A DNA stretch of 19,869 bases from Planctomycetaceae bacterium. GTDB taxonomy: Bacteria > Planctomycetota > UBA1135 > GCA-002686595. Location: positions 1 to 19,869 of the forward strand of contig JABWBL010000009.1 of the NCBI GenBank assembly GCA_013360535.1, read 5' to 3'. The notes beneath the pieces were generated by a model. That model was not told the origin of the DNA and ran no database searches. It saw only the letters and a program-made list of their open reading frames with translations. Positions 1 to 7,310 of the stretch are shown here, piece after piece (position 1 is the first letter of the stretch; each line of letters begins with the position of its first letter). The translations under genes and the position numbers were made by a program.

Positions 1-817
1 GTGCGAGCGTGCGCAGCGGCTGCGGGCGATCGGTCAACGCGCGGCGCAGGAGCTCGCCGACGCTGTCGCCTTCGAACGGCAATCGTCCCGCGAGCATCTC
101 GTAGAGCATCACCGCGAGCGCATAGAGGTCTGCGCGGTGATCGATCGTGCTCGGCGACAGCAGCTGCTCGGGAGCCATGTACGCCGGCGTCCCGAGGACG
201 GTGTTGCCGCCGGTCGCGAGCGTCTCCTCGTGCAGCACCTTGGAGATCCCGAAGTCGAGGAGCTTCACGTACGGGCGAGTCGTGGCCGCGCCGTCGGGAT
301 CCCGGTCGAGCAGCAGCACGTTCGACGGCTTCATGTCGCGATGCACGATCCCGCGCGCGTGCGCCGCACCGAGCGCATCGAGCGACTGCACGGCGATGTC
401 GAGGGTCTCGCCCAACGAGAGCCTGCGCCGGATCGCCAGCACGTCGGCGAGGTCCTTGCCCGCGAGCAGCTCCATCACCAGGAACGGCTGGCCCTCGACA
501 ATCCCGCAGTCGAGCATCTGCACGATGTGCGGGTGGCTCACGGCCGCAGCAGCGCGTGCCTCGCGAAGGAACCGTTCCGCCGTCCGAGGGTCCGTCAGCC
601 GTTGCTTGCGCATCAGCTTGAGGGCGACCTGCTGGCGCAACATCGAGTGACGGGCGAGGTACACGGCTCCGAACCCTCCGATCCCGAGCAGGCGTTCGAC
701 GTCGTACCGATCGATGCGCGAGCCGCACGGTCCCGCATCGGCGACCGGCTGGCTCGTCTCGGGGCAGATCACGACGACGTCGTCGTGAATCGCGCCGCAT
801 GCCGTGCAGAACGCCAT
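1..817 (-). CDS. Serine/threonine protein kinase, N-terminal 272 residues (runs off left edge)
   Basis: Reading the minus strand from ATG at 817 gives an open frame to the window edge. It holds a complete Hanks-type (PknB-like) kinase core. The glycine loop GIGGFGAVY is at residues 45-53, the ATP lysine K67 lies in VALKLM, and the helix-C glutamate is E86. The catalytic loop HRDMKPSN spans 159-166, DFG is at 188-190 and APE at 215-217. All catalytic residues are present, so the enzyme should phosphorylate Ser/Thr of protein substrates. Residues 1-35 carry a degenerate zinc-ribbon-like stretch (CTAC at 4-7, single Cys at 18 and 31). The sequence style resembles myxobacterial kinases; this is inference. 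No sensor domain or membrane segment is visible because the C-terminus lies outside. A terminator hairpin just upstream separates it from the next minus-strand gene, implying its own promoter. No strong ribosome site is seen, so the start rests on the Cys-rich N-terminus. Confidence 0.93.
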   Translation of the reverse strand, partial: MAFCTACGAIHDDVVVICPETSQPVADAGPCGSRIDRYDVERLLGIGGFGAVYLARHSMLRQQVALKLMRKQRLTDPRTAERFLREARAAAAVSHPHIVQMLDCGIVEGQPFLVMELLAGKDLADVLAIRRRLSLGETLDIAVQSLDALGAAHARGIVHRDMKPSNVLLLDRDPDGAATTRPYVKLLDFGISKVLHEETLATGGNTVLGTPAYMAPEQLLSPSTIDHRADLYALAVMLYEMLAGRLPFEGDSVGELLRRALTDRPQPLRTLA

Positions 818-835
818 CGCGGCTAGCCTACTCGC

Positions 836-876
836 CCGAATAAAGAGACGCCGATCGGGGTGAGCCGATCGGCGTC
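836..876 (-). terminator. Intrinsic terminator of the small membrane-protein gene
   Basis: A perfect 12-bp inverted repeat (847-858 with 865-876) surrounds a 6-base loop. Read on the minus strand, the hairpin is followed by the T-rich tail TCTTTATTC. It lies downstream of the minus-strand gene ending at 1004 and upstream of the kinase start at 817. It should stop read-through into the kinase while sitting inside or beside the kinase leader. Confidence 0.75.
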
Positions 877-1003
877 GAGGAACGGACCTCACGAACGCGC
901 CTCCTCCGAGGATCGGGGAGCACCCTCCGCGGAGCTCGTCGAGCCCCTACCTACGGAGCGTGACCCTCCTCCCGCGCCCCCGGCGAGCGCGCGACCGTGA
1001 AGA

Positions 1004-1465
1004 TCACGACGTGCGCAGCATGGGAACGGCGTCGCGGATCTTGTCGAGGACGGGAGCGCCCGCGGGCGTGCCCGCGATGGCGAAGCCCGCGGCGGCCGTG
1101 GCTGCGTAGAAGATGAAATCGATGAAGGTCATGTGGTAGGCGATGTGCTCGCCCATCGACCAGCCGGAGTGCACGAGCAGCTCGAAGAGCGCTTTTCCGG
1201 CGACGATGCCGACGAGACCGAAGGCGGCCGCCATGATGCCGTGCAACGGGCTCTGGCCCTTGCCGAGCAGCGCGACGCCGGCACCGGCCATGATGCCGAT
1301 CACGACCGCGCCGTACTTGAACTCCCAACCGCCGGTCACCTTGCCGACGATCCCCCAGAGCAACGCTCCGAGCACCGCGGCGGCGACTCCTCCGAGCAGC
1401 GCACCCGGCATGCTCGTGCTTGCGTTGTTGGCTTCGGACGTCGGGGACAGGTTCTCCAGGTTCAT
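1004..1465 (-). CDS. Small four-helix membrane protein of unknown function (153 aa)
   Basis: I do not recognise this family with certainty. The protein has a polar N-terminus of about 19 residues, then four probable membrane helices at roughly residues 21-41, 50-68, 73-97 and 113-132. A short C-terminal tail, perhaps amphipathic, includes DKIRDAVPML. The first two helices are rich in Gly and Ala, and the turn between them reads VTGGWEFKYGAVV. This resembles small Gly-rich membrane modules found in many uncharacterised bacterial membrane proteins. ATG at 1465 was preferred over the in-frame ATG at 1471 because AGGAG lies 6 bases before it, whereas it abuts the other. The gene is followed by a strong terminator and is divergent from the FHA gene, so it appears monocistronic. 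No catalytic motif is visible. Confidence 0.75.
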   Translation of the reverse strand: MNLENLSPTSEANNASTSMPGALLGGVAAAVLGALLWGIVGKVTGGWEFKYGAVVIGIMAGAGVALLGKGQSPLHGIMAAAFGLVGIVAGKALFELLVHSGWSMGEHIAYHMTFIDFIFYAATAAAGFAIAGTPAGAPVLDKIRDAVPMLRTS

Positions 1466-1471
1466 CGTCAT

Positions 1472-1479
1472 CTCCTCTC
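1472..1479 (-). promoter_or_regulatory. Ribosome binding site deciding the start of the small membrane protein
   Basis: The minus strand reads GAGAGGAG here, with the AGGAG core 6 bases before ATG at 1465. This is the clearest Shine-Dalgarno sequence in the window. It contrasts with the paralogue array, where such sites are mostly missing. Confidence 0.7.
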
Positions 1480-1690
1480 GGATGAACCCTTTGGCAACCA
1501 GCGTGCCCGCTCCGCGATGTGCGAGATCCACCTATTTTCGAGGGATGTTCGTCGTGCGCGCGGGTATTCGCGCAAGCGCTACGGGCAAGTCTTGCTCAGG
1601 CACGCAAGGTCGAGCACCCTCGGCCCGAACAGCAACCTCTCACCCCCGACGCTCTCCCTCGAGGAGAGGAGCGGGAGCTTGGCCGCGTAC

Positions 1691-3040
1691 GTGTCCACCC
1701 TCGGCGACAAGACCACTCTCGACCACGCGACGGCCAATGGTCCGCTCGGCGCCGGCTCGGAGCCCCTCGTCTCGCTCGTCCTCTACCATCGGAGCGGCGC
1801 AAAGGTCGTCCCGCTCGGCGAAGCGTCGAACGTCGTCGTCGGTCGCAGGTATCCGGCCGACGTCGTCGTCGACGACCTGTCGCTGTCTCGCCAGCACGCG
1901 CGCTTCGTGCGGGAAGGCGCGGAGGTCTGGGTCGAGGACCTCGGCTCGACCAACGGCGTTCGCATCAACGGACAGCGGACCGAGCGCGCGCGCGTCGGCC
2001 TCGGTGACGAGGTCGCGATGGGCGCGGTCACGGCCGTCGTGCAGGTGCTCGCGCCGAAGGACCAGCTGGCCGAGGGGCTCGAGCCGGGGGAACACATCGC
2101 GACGCTGAGCCTGCGGGCGCGGCCGTGCGAGAGCGCGCTTGCGATCGCCACCGCGCGATTCCTCGTGCACGCCGGCGAGCGGACGGAAGTGCGACTGGAG
2201 CGCCTGCCCGCAACCCCGAGCGCGGATCCGCTCGTCCGGCTGGAGTTCCTCGGCGACACACGCTTCCTGCGCGACGGAGCCGGCGCCGTGAGTGTCCGCA
2301 AGCGCATCGGCATGGGCTGGAGCGATTCGCAAGCGCTCTCGTTCCGGCCGGACTCCGCGGAGACGGAACCCACGCGGATGGAGCCCGGCGCCTTCGAGCT
2401 GACGGTCACGGGAGCGGCCGCGTTCCGAAGGACCTTCGAAGTTCTCGGCGCGACGGATCAACTCGTCCTGATCGAGCTCGCATCCCTGCGGCGCATCCGC
2501 GTGAGCCTCGATGCCGGCGCGGCGTCGAGCGAGCTCCTTCCGCGGACGCTGCGGTGGTGTCGCGTCGAGGATCGGGCCAATGAGAATCGCGTCCACAGCC
2601 GTGGCTCCGAACTCGGCACGTTCGAGCTGCTCTCGGCCTCGCTCCCGATCGAGCTCTGGCTCTACGACGAGCGTCAGCTCCGTTTCGCCGAGGGCCAGCG
2701 AGTCCGCATCGAGCAGGACGGGGACGTGCGCGTCCGGATGGTCGAGAATCCGCGCCTGACACTGCGTTTCGTCGACGACCAACGCCGCTTCCACGCGCCA
2801 CGCTACGCCAGCGTGTTCACGCGCTTCTGCCCGGGAGGCAACGAGCTGGCGCTCGCCGCATCGATCGGCAAGGACTCGTCCGGATCGATCGACGAGGTGC
2901 GCGTGTGGTTTCCGGAGGCCGGGGCCTACGAGCTGGAGTTGCCGGAGTTCGAGGGCTTCGAGAGTCTCGCGCCCCTGTCGGTCCACGTCATCGCCGACGC
3001 CGTGCCCATGTTCGAAGTGCCCCTCGTGCGCAAGCGCTGA
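1691..3040 (+). CDS. FHA domain fused to the C-terminal half of an array paralogue (P0)
   Basis: Residues 27-122 form an FHA phosphothreonine-binding domain: GR at 51-52, SLSRQH at 64-69 and DLGSTNG at 83-89, all canonical binding residues. In known myxobacterial proteins such an FHA normally leads into an AAA+ sigma-54 activator or cyclase. Here, at GLEPGEH (about residues 129-135), the sequence switches to the second half of the neighbouring paralogues. It carries the module motifs EPGAFELTV and VWFPEAGAYEL and ends PLVRKR. It matches P1 and P4 best. There is no signal peptide, so the beta modules would be cytoplasmic, unlike every other copy. GTG at 1691 was chosen because FHA proteins of this type begin shortly before a TTLDHA-like segment; TTG at 1679 is an alternative. 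The fusion may be real, but it may also be a contig or rearrangement junction that joined two truncated genes. Confidence 0.75.
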   Translation: MSTLGDKTTLDHATANGPLGAGSEPLVSLVLYHRSGAKVVPLGEASNVVVGRRYPADVVVDDLSLSRQHARFVREGAEVWVEDLGSTNGVRINGQRTERARVGLGDEVAMGAVTAVVQVLAPKDQLAEGLEPGEHIATLSLRARPCESALAIATARFLVHAGERTEVRLERLPATPSADPLVRLEFLGDTRFLRDGAGAVSVRKRIGMGWSDSQALSFRPDSAETEPTRMEPGAFELTVTGAAAFRRTFEVLGATDQLVLIELASLRRIRVSLDAGAASSELLPRTLRWCRVEDRANENRVHSRGSELGTFELLSASLPIELWLYDERQLRFAEGQRVRIEQDGDVRVRMVENPRLTLRFVDDQRRFHAPRYASVFTRFCPGGNELALAASIGKDSSGSIDEVRVWFPEAGAYELELPEFEGFESLAPLSVHVIADAVPMFEVPLVRKR

Positions 3041-3061
3041 CGCGCGCGCGCCAACGAATCC

Positions 3062-3069
3062 GAGCATCG
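3062..3069 (+). promoter_or_regulatory. Conserved GAGCATCG start-proximal element before P1
   Basis: GAGCATCG abuts the P1 start codon with no gap after the CG; the other copies have extra bases before ATG. No TTGACA-like box is visible 17 bases upstream. It is included because the same octamer recurs before P2 and P7. Confidence 0.4.
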
Positions 3070-5118
3070 ATGCGCACTTCCTCGATTCAGGGACGCCTGG
3101 TGCTCGCGCTGGCGGTGGCGGGCGTGGGGGCGTTGGTGGGGCTGTGGATCGGGCTGAGGAGAGAGGAGCGAGCGCAGGACCTCGACGGGACGGAGATCGT
3201 GCGAGCAGCAGCGGATTCGCGCGGAGAGCTGGCGGAGGAATCGCTCGAGGTCGTCACGGATGAAGGCACGCGAAGTGAAGTCGTCGTGGTCGCACAGCGC
3301 GCGGAGCCTGCGACTGCGAAGCCCGCGCGGCCGGGGGAGGGGCGCGAGTGGAGTGGAAGTGTCGTGTTCGAAGGGCCCGACGGGGCGCGTGAGGTGGAGA
3401 GCGCGCCGAGATACGGAGTGCTGCACCTTCGTTTCGGCGGCGTCGGGGGCGAGCGCGAGCAGGTGTCTTGCGAAGTCCTCCGATCGGAATGGAGCTGCGA
3501 GTTGCCGTTCGTGGCGGAGGACACCACGGAGATCGTGATCGAGGGACTGGTCGCTGGAAATCGAATGTGGCGGGTTCATCCTGACGGTGAGAGGTTGCGG
3601 GTCGACCTCGCTCAACCTCCCGTGATCCGGCTGAGGCAGGCGCCGCCGCCGAGGTTGAGGGTGCTCGACGCGCGCACGGGCGAGCCGCTCGCGCGCTTCA
3701 GGGCGAAGCTCGCCAACGAGGGTGGACTCGAGAAGCTGCGCGGTTTCGGTCGGAAATGGGGACATGAATTCGATCATCAGCCCTTGGAATTTCACCCGGA
3801 GACGGCTGGAGAGGTTCATCCGGGAGATGGGCTGGCCGTTCTCGTCGCCGCAGAAGGATACGTCGCGTCTTCCGTGCCCATCGAATTCGGGTCCGGTGAG
3901 ACTCACGTGGTGCGCCTCGCGCGCGGCGGCAGCGCGGAAGTTCGCTGGACGCCAGTCTCGGATCCGCTGTGGCTCCGCTTCGACTCGGGCCGCGGCTCGC
4001 TCTCGCTGGCCGTGGATCCGGTCGAGGGCACAGGAGCGTGGCGCGCGGGTGAGAGGCACGTGCGCTGGCAGCCCGTCGACGAGCGCAATCACATCGAGCC
4101 TCGGCACTCGAACGACCTTCGGAATCCGCCGGCGCTCTTGGTGCCGGTCGACGGACTCCCGGCCGGCGAGCACCGCGCCGTGCTGCTGCACCGTTCCAAT
4201 TTGCTGAGTGAATCCACCGAGGTTGCGGTGGCAAGCTTCCGCGTGAAGGTCGGCGTGCGCAGCGACGTCTGGCTGGAGGAGGTTCCGGGCGCCACGGAGC
4301 TCGATCGGCCGCTGCAAATCGAATTCACGCTGCCTCCGCAGTTCGGTAGCTCCACCGGAGCGCGCGTGCTTCTGCAACGACGTCTCAAGAACGAATGGGG
4401 TGAGGAGGCCTCCCTGAAGCTGGTCGAGGGCAGCTGGCGCAGCGAGACCGTTTCGGCGCGTCCGGGGAAGTTCCTGGCCACCGTGCGCGGTCCCTGCACG
4501 TTCTCGCAGGAATTCGAGTTCGTCGAAGGCGCCGGGCCGCTCGTCGTCCTGCCGCCGCCGGAGCTCCTGCAGCGGGTCGTCGTGCGAGTCTCCAACGCCG
4601 TCCCAGGTGAAGCCCCGCCGAGCGAGAAGCTCCTGTGGCGCCGACTCGCGGAGCCCGGTCGCACGTTCGTGGCGCTCCCACTCGCCGAGCCTCCGATCGT
4701 TCACGAGTTCGGTTCGGACCAGTTCCCGTGCGAGGTCCGGTTTTCCGCCGAATCGCAGTTCGAGCTCATGGACGGACCATGGGTCAAGCTCGAGCGAGGC
4801 GGTGAATTCAGCATCAGCTGCGTCGAGAAGCCGCGCGTGCGGCTGCGCTTCCAGACCGACGGAACGGAAGTCACCGTCCCCCTGCTGATGTCCGTCCACT
4901 TCAACACCTCGCCGCGCAGCCAAAAGAATGCCCTCCAGGACCGGGTCCGCGTCGGCACGCCCCGGCCCAACGAACTCCGCGTCTGGTTCCCCGAGCCCGG
5001 CACCTACGAGCTCGTCTTCAGGAAACTCAGGGATTTTGAGCCCCTCCCTCCGCTGCGCGTCAACATCGGCGCGGGCCACGATCAGTTGATCGAGCTGCCG
5101 CTGATCCCGAAGCGCTGA
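3070..5118 (+). CDS. Array paralogue P1, type A: anchored multi-domain beta-sandwich protein (682 aa)
   Basis: The function is unknown. Residues 10-29 are a hydrophobic segment after a basic N-terminus, a signal anchor or uncleaved signal peptide. An acidic linker runs to about residue 90. A beta module (about 92-190) contains ELPFVAED. Residues 196-285 look like a carboxypeptidase-regulatory/transthyretin-like domain, with LDARTGEPL at 199-207, AAEGYV and GSGETHVVRL. Further modules carry GLPAGEHRA, ARPGKFLATV and, from about residue 638, VWFPEPGTYEL. No catalytic motif is seen, so a structural, adhesive or ligand-binding envelope role is inferred. The start was placed at ATG 3070 because it immediately precedes the signal segment, as in the other copies. 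An upstream GTG/ATG frame extension overlapping P0 has no support. No Shine-Dalgarno sequence is visible. It follows P0 by 29 bases. Confidence 0.85.
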   Translation: MRTSSIQGRLVLALAVAGVGALVGLWIGLRREERAQDLDGTEIVRAAADSRGELAEESLEVVTDEGTRSEVVVVAQRAEPATAKPARPGEGREWSGSVVFEGPDGAREVESAPRYGVLHLRFGGVGGEREQVSCEVLRSEWSCELPFVAEDTTEIVIEGLVAGNRMWRVHPDGERLRVDLAQPPVIRLRQAPPPRLRVLDARTGEPLARFRAKLANEGGLEKLRGFGRKWGHEFDHQPLEFHPETAGEVHPGDGLAVLVAAEGYVASSVPIEFGSGETHVVRLARGGSAEVRWTPVSDPLWLRFDSGRGSLSLAVDPVEGTGAWRAGERHVRWQPVDERNHIEPRHSNDLRNPPALLVPVDGLPAGEHRAVLLHRSNLLSESTEVAVASFRVKVGVRSDVWLEEVPGATELDRPLQIEFTLPPQFGSSTGARVLLQRRLKNEWGEEASLKLVEGSWRSETVSARPGKFLATVRGPCTFSQEFEFVEGAGPLVVLPPPELLQRVVVRVSNAVPGEAPPSEKLLWRRLAEPGRTFVALPLAEPPIVHEFGSDQFPCEVRFSAESQFELMDGPWVKLERGGEFSISCVEKPRVRLRFQTDGTEVTVPLLMSVHFNTSPRSQKNALQDRVRVGTPRPNELRVWFPEPGTYELVFRKLRDFEPLPPLRVNIGAGHDQLIELPLIPKR

Positions 5119-5129
5119 CGCGGCGCGAC

Positions 5130-5158
5130 TTGACCCGCTCTCACGAACCGACGAGCAT
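5130..5158 (+). promoter_or_regulatory. Promoter-like pair TTGACC-N17-GAGCAT before P2
   Basis: A -35-like TTGACC (5130-5135) lies 17 bases before GAGCAT (5153-5158), and ATG of P2 is 10 bases further on. Transcription from such a promoter would start only a few bases before ATG, giving an almost leaderless message. The -10 box is a poor match to TATAAT, so the call rests on the same geometry recurring before P4 and P7. Confidence 0.5.
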
Positions 5159-5168
5159 CGGACCTCAC

Positions 5169-7262
5169 ATGCGCAACTTCCCGGTCTCGCTGCGAAGGAT
5201 TCTCGCGCTCGTGGTACTCGGGCTCACGGCGACGTGGGGGATGCGGCAAGGCTTCGCGGGGCCGCGCGCGAGTGGAAGGCCGGAGGGCGCAACGTCGGCC
5301 GTGACTGCGCACGTGGTGTCACCGGAGTTGCGAGGCGCAGCGGATGCGCTCGAGAGCACGGCGCAGGAAGGACGCGAGACTTGGAAGGTGAAGGTCGAGG
5401 GACTGCCCTTCGATCCGGTGCCGCGGGACGGCGAGCACAACACAAAGTGCCCGGCGGTGGTGTACGAGCTGGTCGGCAGGGACGGCAGGAGCGTCCGGGA
5501 GTTCGGCTTCGTCGAGGAGAGCGAGCTCGAACTGCCCGTCCGGAGCTGGATCGCGGGCGGGGAATTCGACGTTGCCGAGGTGCGTGCGGTGGGCGGGTCG
5601 GCGAATGGAGAGCGCTGGCGACCTGTCGAGGGTTTCGATTCGGTGCTCGTGCGAGGCGAAGGGGAGCGAGTGCTGCGATTCGAGCTCGCGCCGAAGACGC
5701 ACCTGATCGTCAAGGACGCCGAGACCGGAGAGCCGTTGGAGCAAGTCGAGATCAGGTTTTCGCGCAGCGACGATCCGGGTTCGCGGTATCGCTGGAATTC
5801 CACTCGGCTCGGTGACGGCGCACTCGGCATCTGGAAAGCGTGCGAGGGCCAGCCGATCGAGCTCGAGCCCTTGGTGCCGTCGACGCGTGGCCTGAGCGGA
5901 CGCGTCGAGCTGCGCGTTCGTGCGGCGGGGCACGCGGAGCGGCAGATCGCCGTGAAACTTGGGAGTGGCGCCACGCACGAGGTGCTGCTCGAGCGATCGG
6001 GCTCGGCGCGGCTCACGTGGCACGTGCCGATGGAACTCGAGGAACTCGGGTACCGCTCGGAAGTGCCGCTGGCCCTGGGCCTCGAGTCCGCGTCGAGCGG
6101 CGCAACGGCTCCGGCGACCGCCGCGGATTTCGAGCTGTTGCCATGCCAGCACGTCGACTCGGGCTCGCCCGTTCTTGGAAAGATCGAGCAGGGCCGGATC
6201 CGCTGGATGGACCTCACGGGGCTCGTCCCGGGAACCTACGTCGCGCAGTTCGAGCTTCCGCGTCAGGTCCTGCTGCGAACCACGCCGCTCGCGCGCGCGA
6301 CGTTCACGGTCGGACAAGGTGGCTTCGTGGATGTCGAGCTCGAGACCGTGCTGGAGCGTGAGGCGCGGCCGTCGCGGCTCGCGTTCGAACTCGACATTCC
6401 TGCGGAACTCGGTGCGGCTCCGAAGTGCAGCCTGCAGTTGCGCCGGTACGACGGTTCGACGGACCCAGCGAACTTCGGCGCGCCCGACTCGTACCTCTCC
6501 AGCTACTCAGGCCCTTACGGCGTCACGGAGCTGGATTACAACCGCGAATCGAGGCGCAGCTCGTCGGTCCTGATCTCGAAGGGCGAGTGCGAGCTCGCGA
6601 TCTCGGGCGACTTCGAGTACTGCGTGCGCCTCCAAGTCGGAGCTGGTGTCGAAGAGCGACGCAGGATCTCGATCCCTTCGCCGACGCGCATGCGAGTGCG
6701 GTTCGTGGCGGACCGTGTTTCCGGGGAAGAGCTGCCCCCGGTGCTCCGCTGGCTCGCGCGCTTCGAGGCCGGCTATTCGCGCAGTTTTCTCACGTTCGGC
6801 ACGGCCGGCCAGCCCGGCGTATTCGAGCTCGCGCCGCTCTCGGATCGCGTCGAGCTCGATTGCCCGCTGCGTTTCGCGTTCGAGGGCACGGCTTCGAGAA
6901 CGCTCCAGCTCGAAGGCGCCGGCGAGCACGAGGTTCGGATCGTCCCACTTCCGCTGCTGCGAATTCGCCTCAGCCTGGACGGGCGGCCGCACTCGGTGCC
7001 ACCGGAATTCGAGTTCAAGGTCGTGCGCCCGGACGCCGACGAGGAGCCTCTCTTTCCCGCTCTGGACCGGCAGGGAAGCTCGCAATTGCGCGCACGCCAC
7101 GAGGGTGGCGAGTACGAGCAACGTGTCTGGTTCGTGGCGCCGGGCGAGCATGAGTTGTGGTTCGCCAAGCTCGATGGCTACCGCCCGTTTCCACGACAGA
7201 AGGTGACCCTCGCGGCGCGCGGGGATAGCGTGCTCGAGCTGCAGCTCGTGCGCGAACGCTGA
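5169..7262 (+). CDS. Array paralogue P2, type B: secreted or anchored beta-sandwich protein (697 aa)
   Basis: This is the longest member, of unknown function. The N-terminus MRNFPVSLRR is followed by a hydrophobic core at about residues 11-24, a signal peptide or anchor. The type B first module starts near residue 70 (TWKVKVEGLP) and includes a YELVGRDGRS strand shared with P5. A carboxypeptidase-regulatory-like domain spans about 176-276, with KDAETGEPL at 182-190 and GSGATHEVLLE. Later modules contain GLVPGTYVAQF, SKGECELAISGDFEY and a final VWFVAPGEHELWF near the C-terminus, where the usual PEPG has become VAPG. ATG 5169 was chosen over an in-frame ATG 5130 because it begins the conserved MRxFPxSLRR motif and follows the GAGCATCG element. 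No Shine-Dalgarno sequence is visible. The gene lies 50 bases after P1 and 48 before P3. Confidence 0.85.
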   Translation: MRNFPVSLRRILALVVLGLTATWGMRQGFAGPRASGRPEGATSAVTAHVVSPELRGAADALESTAQEGRETWKVKVEGLPFDPVPRDGEHNTKCPAVVYELVGRDGRSVREFGFVEESELELPVRSWIAGGEFDVAEVRAVGGSANGERWRPVEGFDSVLVRGEGERVLRFELAPKTHLIVKDAETGEPLEQVEIRFSRSDDPGSRYRWNSTRLGDGALGIWKACEGQPIELEPLVPSTRGLSGRVELRVRAAGHAERQIAVKLGSGATHEVLLERSGSARLTWHVPMELEELGYRSEVPLALGLESASSGATAPATAADFELLPCQHVDSGSPVLGKIEQGRIRWMDLTGLVPGTYVAQFELPRQVLLRTTPLARATFTVGQGGFVDVELETVLEREARPSRLAFELDIPAELGAAPKCSLQLRRYDGSTDPANFGAPDSYLSSYSGPYGVTELDYNRESRRSSSVLISKGECELAISGDFEYCVRLQVGAGVEERRRISIPSPTRMRVRFVADRVSGEELPPVLRWLARFEAGYSRSFLTFGTAGQPGVFELAPLSDRVELDCPLRFAFEGTASRTLQLEGAGEHEVRIVPLPLLRIRLSLDGRPHSVPPEFEFKVVRPDADEEPLFPALDRQGSSQLRARHEGGEYEQRVWFVAPGEHELWFAKLDGYRPFPRQKVTLAARGDSVLELQLVRER

Positions 7263-7294
7263 AGCGCGCGCCGGGCGCTTGCGCACGATCCACG

Positions 7295-7302
7295 GAACAT
7301 CG
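7295..7302 (+). promoter_or_regulatory. Conserved GAACATCG start-proximal element before P3
   Basis: GAACATCG matches the element before P1, P2 and P7, and its hexamer GAACAT lies 10 bases before ATG, as in P2, P4 and P5. A TTGCGC is present nearby but at the wrong distance (10 bases) to act as its -35 box. Confidence 0.4.
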
Positions 7303-7310
7303 AACGTCAC

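Noticed and set aside
137..826. Plus-strand open frames over the kinase region
   Set aside because: The minus strand encodes every kinase motif (glycine loop, HRD, DFG, APE), so the plus frames are antisense shadows.
1133..1690. Upstream extension of the FHA gene's frame to ATG 1133
   Set aside because: This part is antisense to the small membrane protein, which has a good ribosome site and membrane helices. The FHA family begins near 1691.
1480..1690. Promoters for the FHA gene and the small membrane protein in the divergent gap
   Set aside because: I looked for TTGACA/TATAAT-like pairs on both strands. Only weak fragments such as TTGCTC with a 14-base spacer to GAGCAC were found, not enough to call.
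2926..5079. Minus-strand open frame of 717 codons opposite P1
   Set aside because: It is a complementary-frame shadow of P1 with Arg/His-rich composition and no domain; the same artefact appears opposite P0, P2 and P3.
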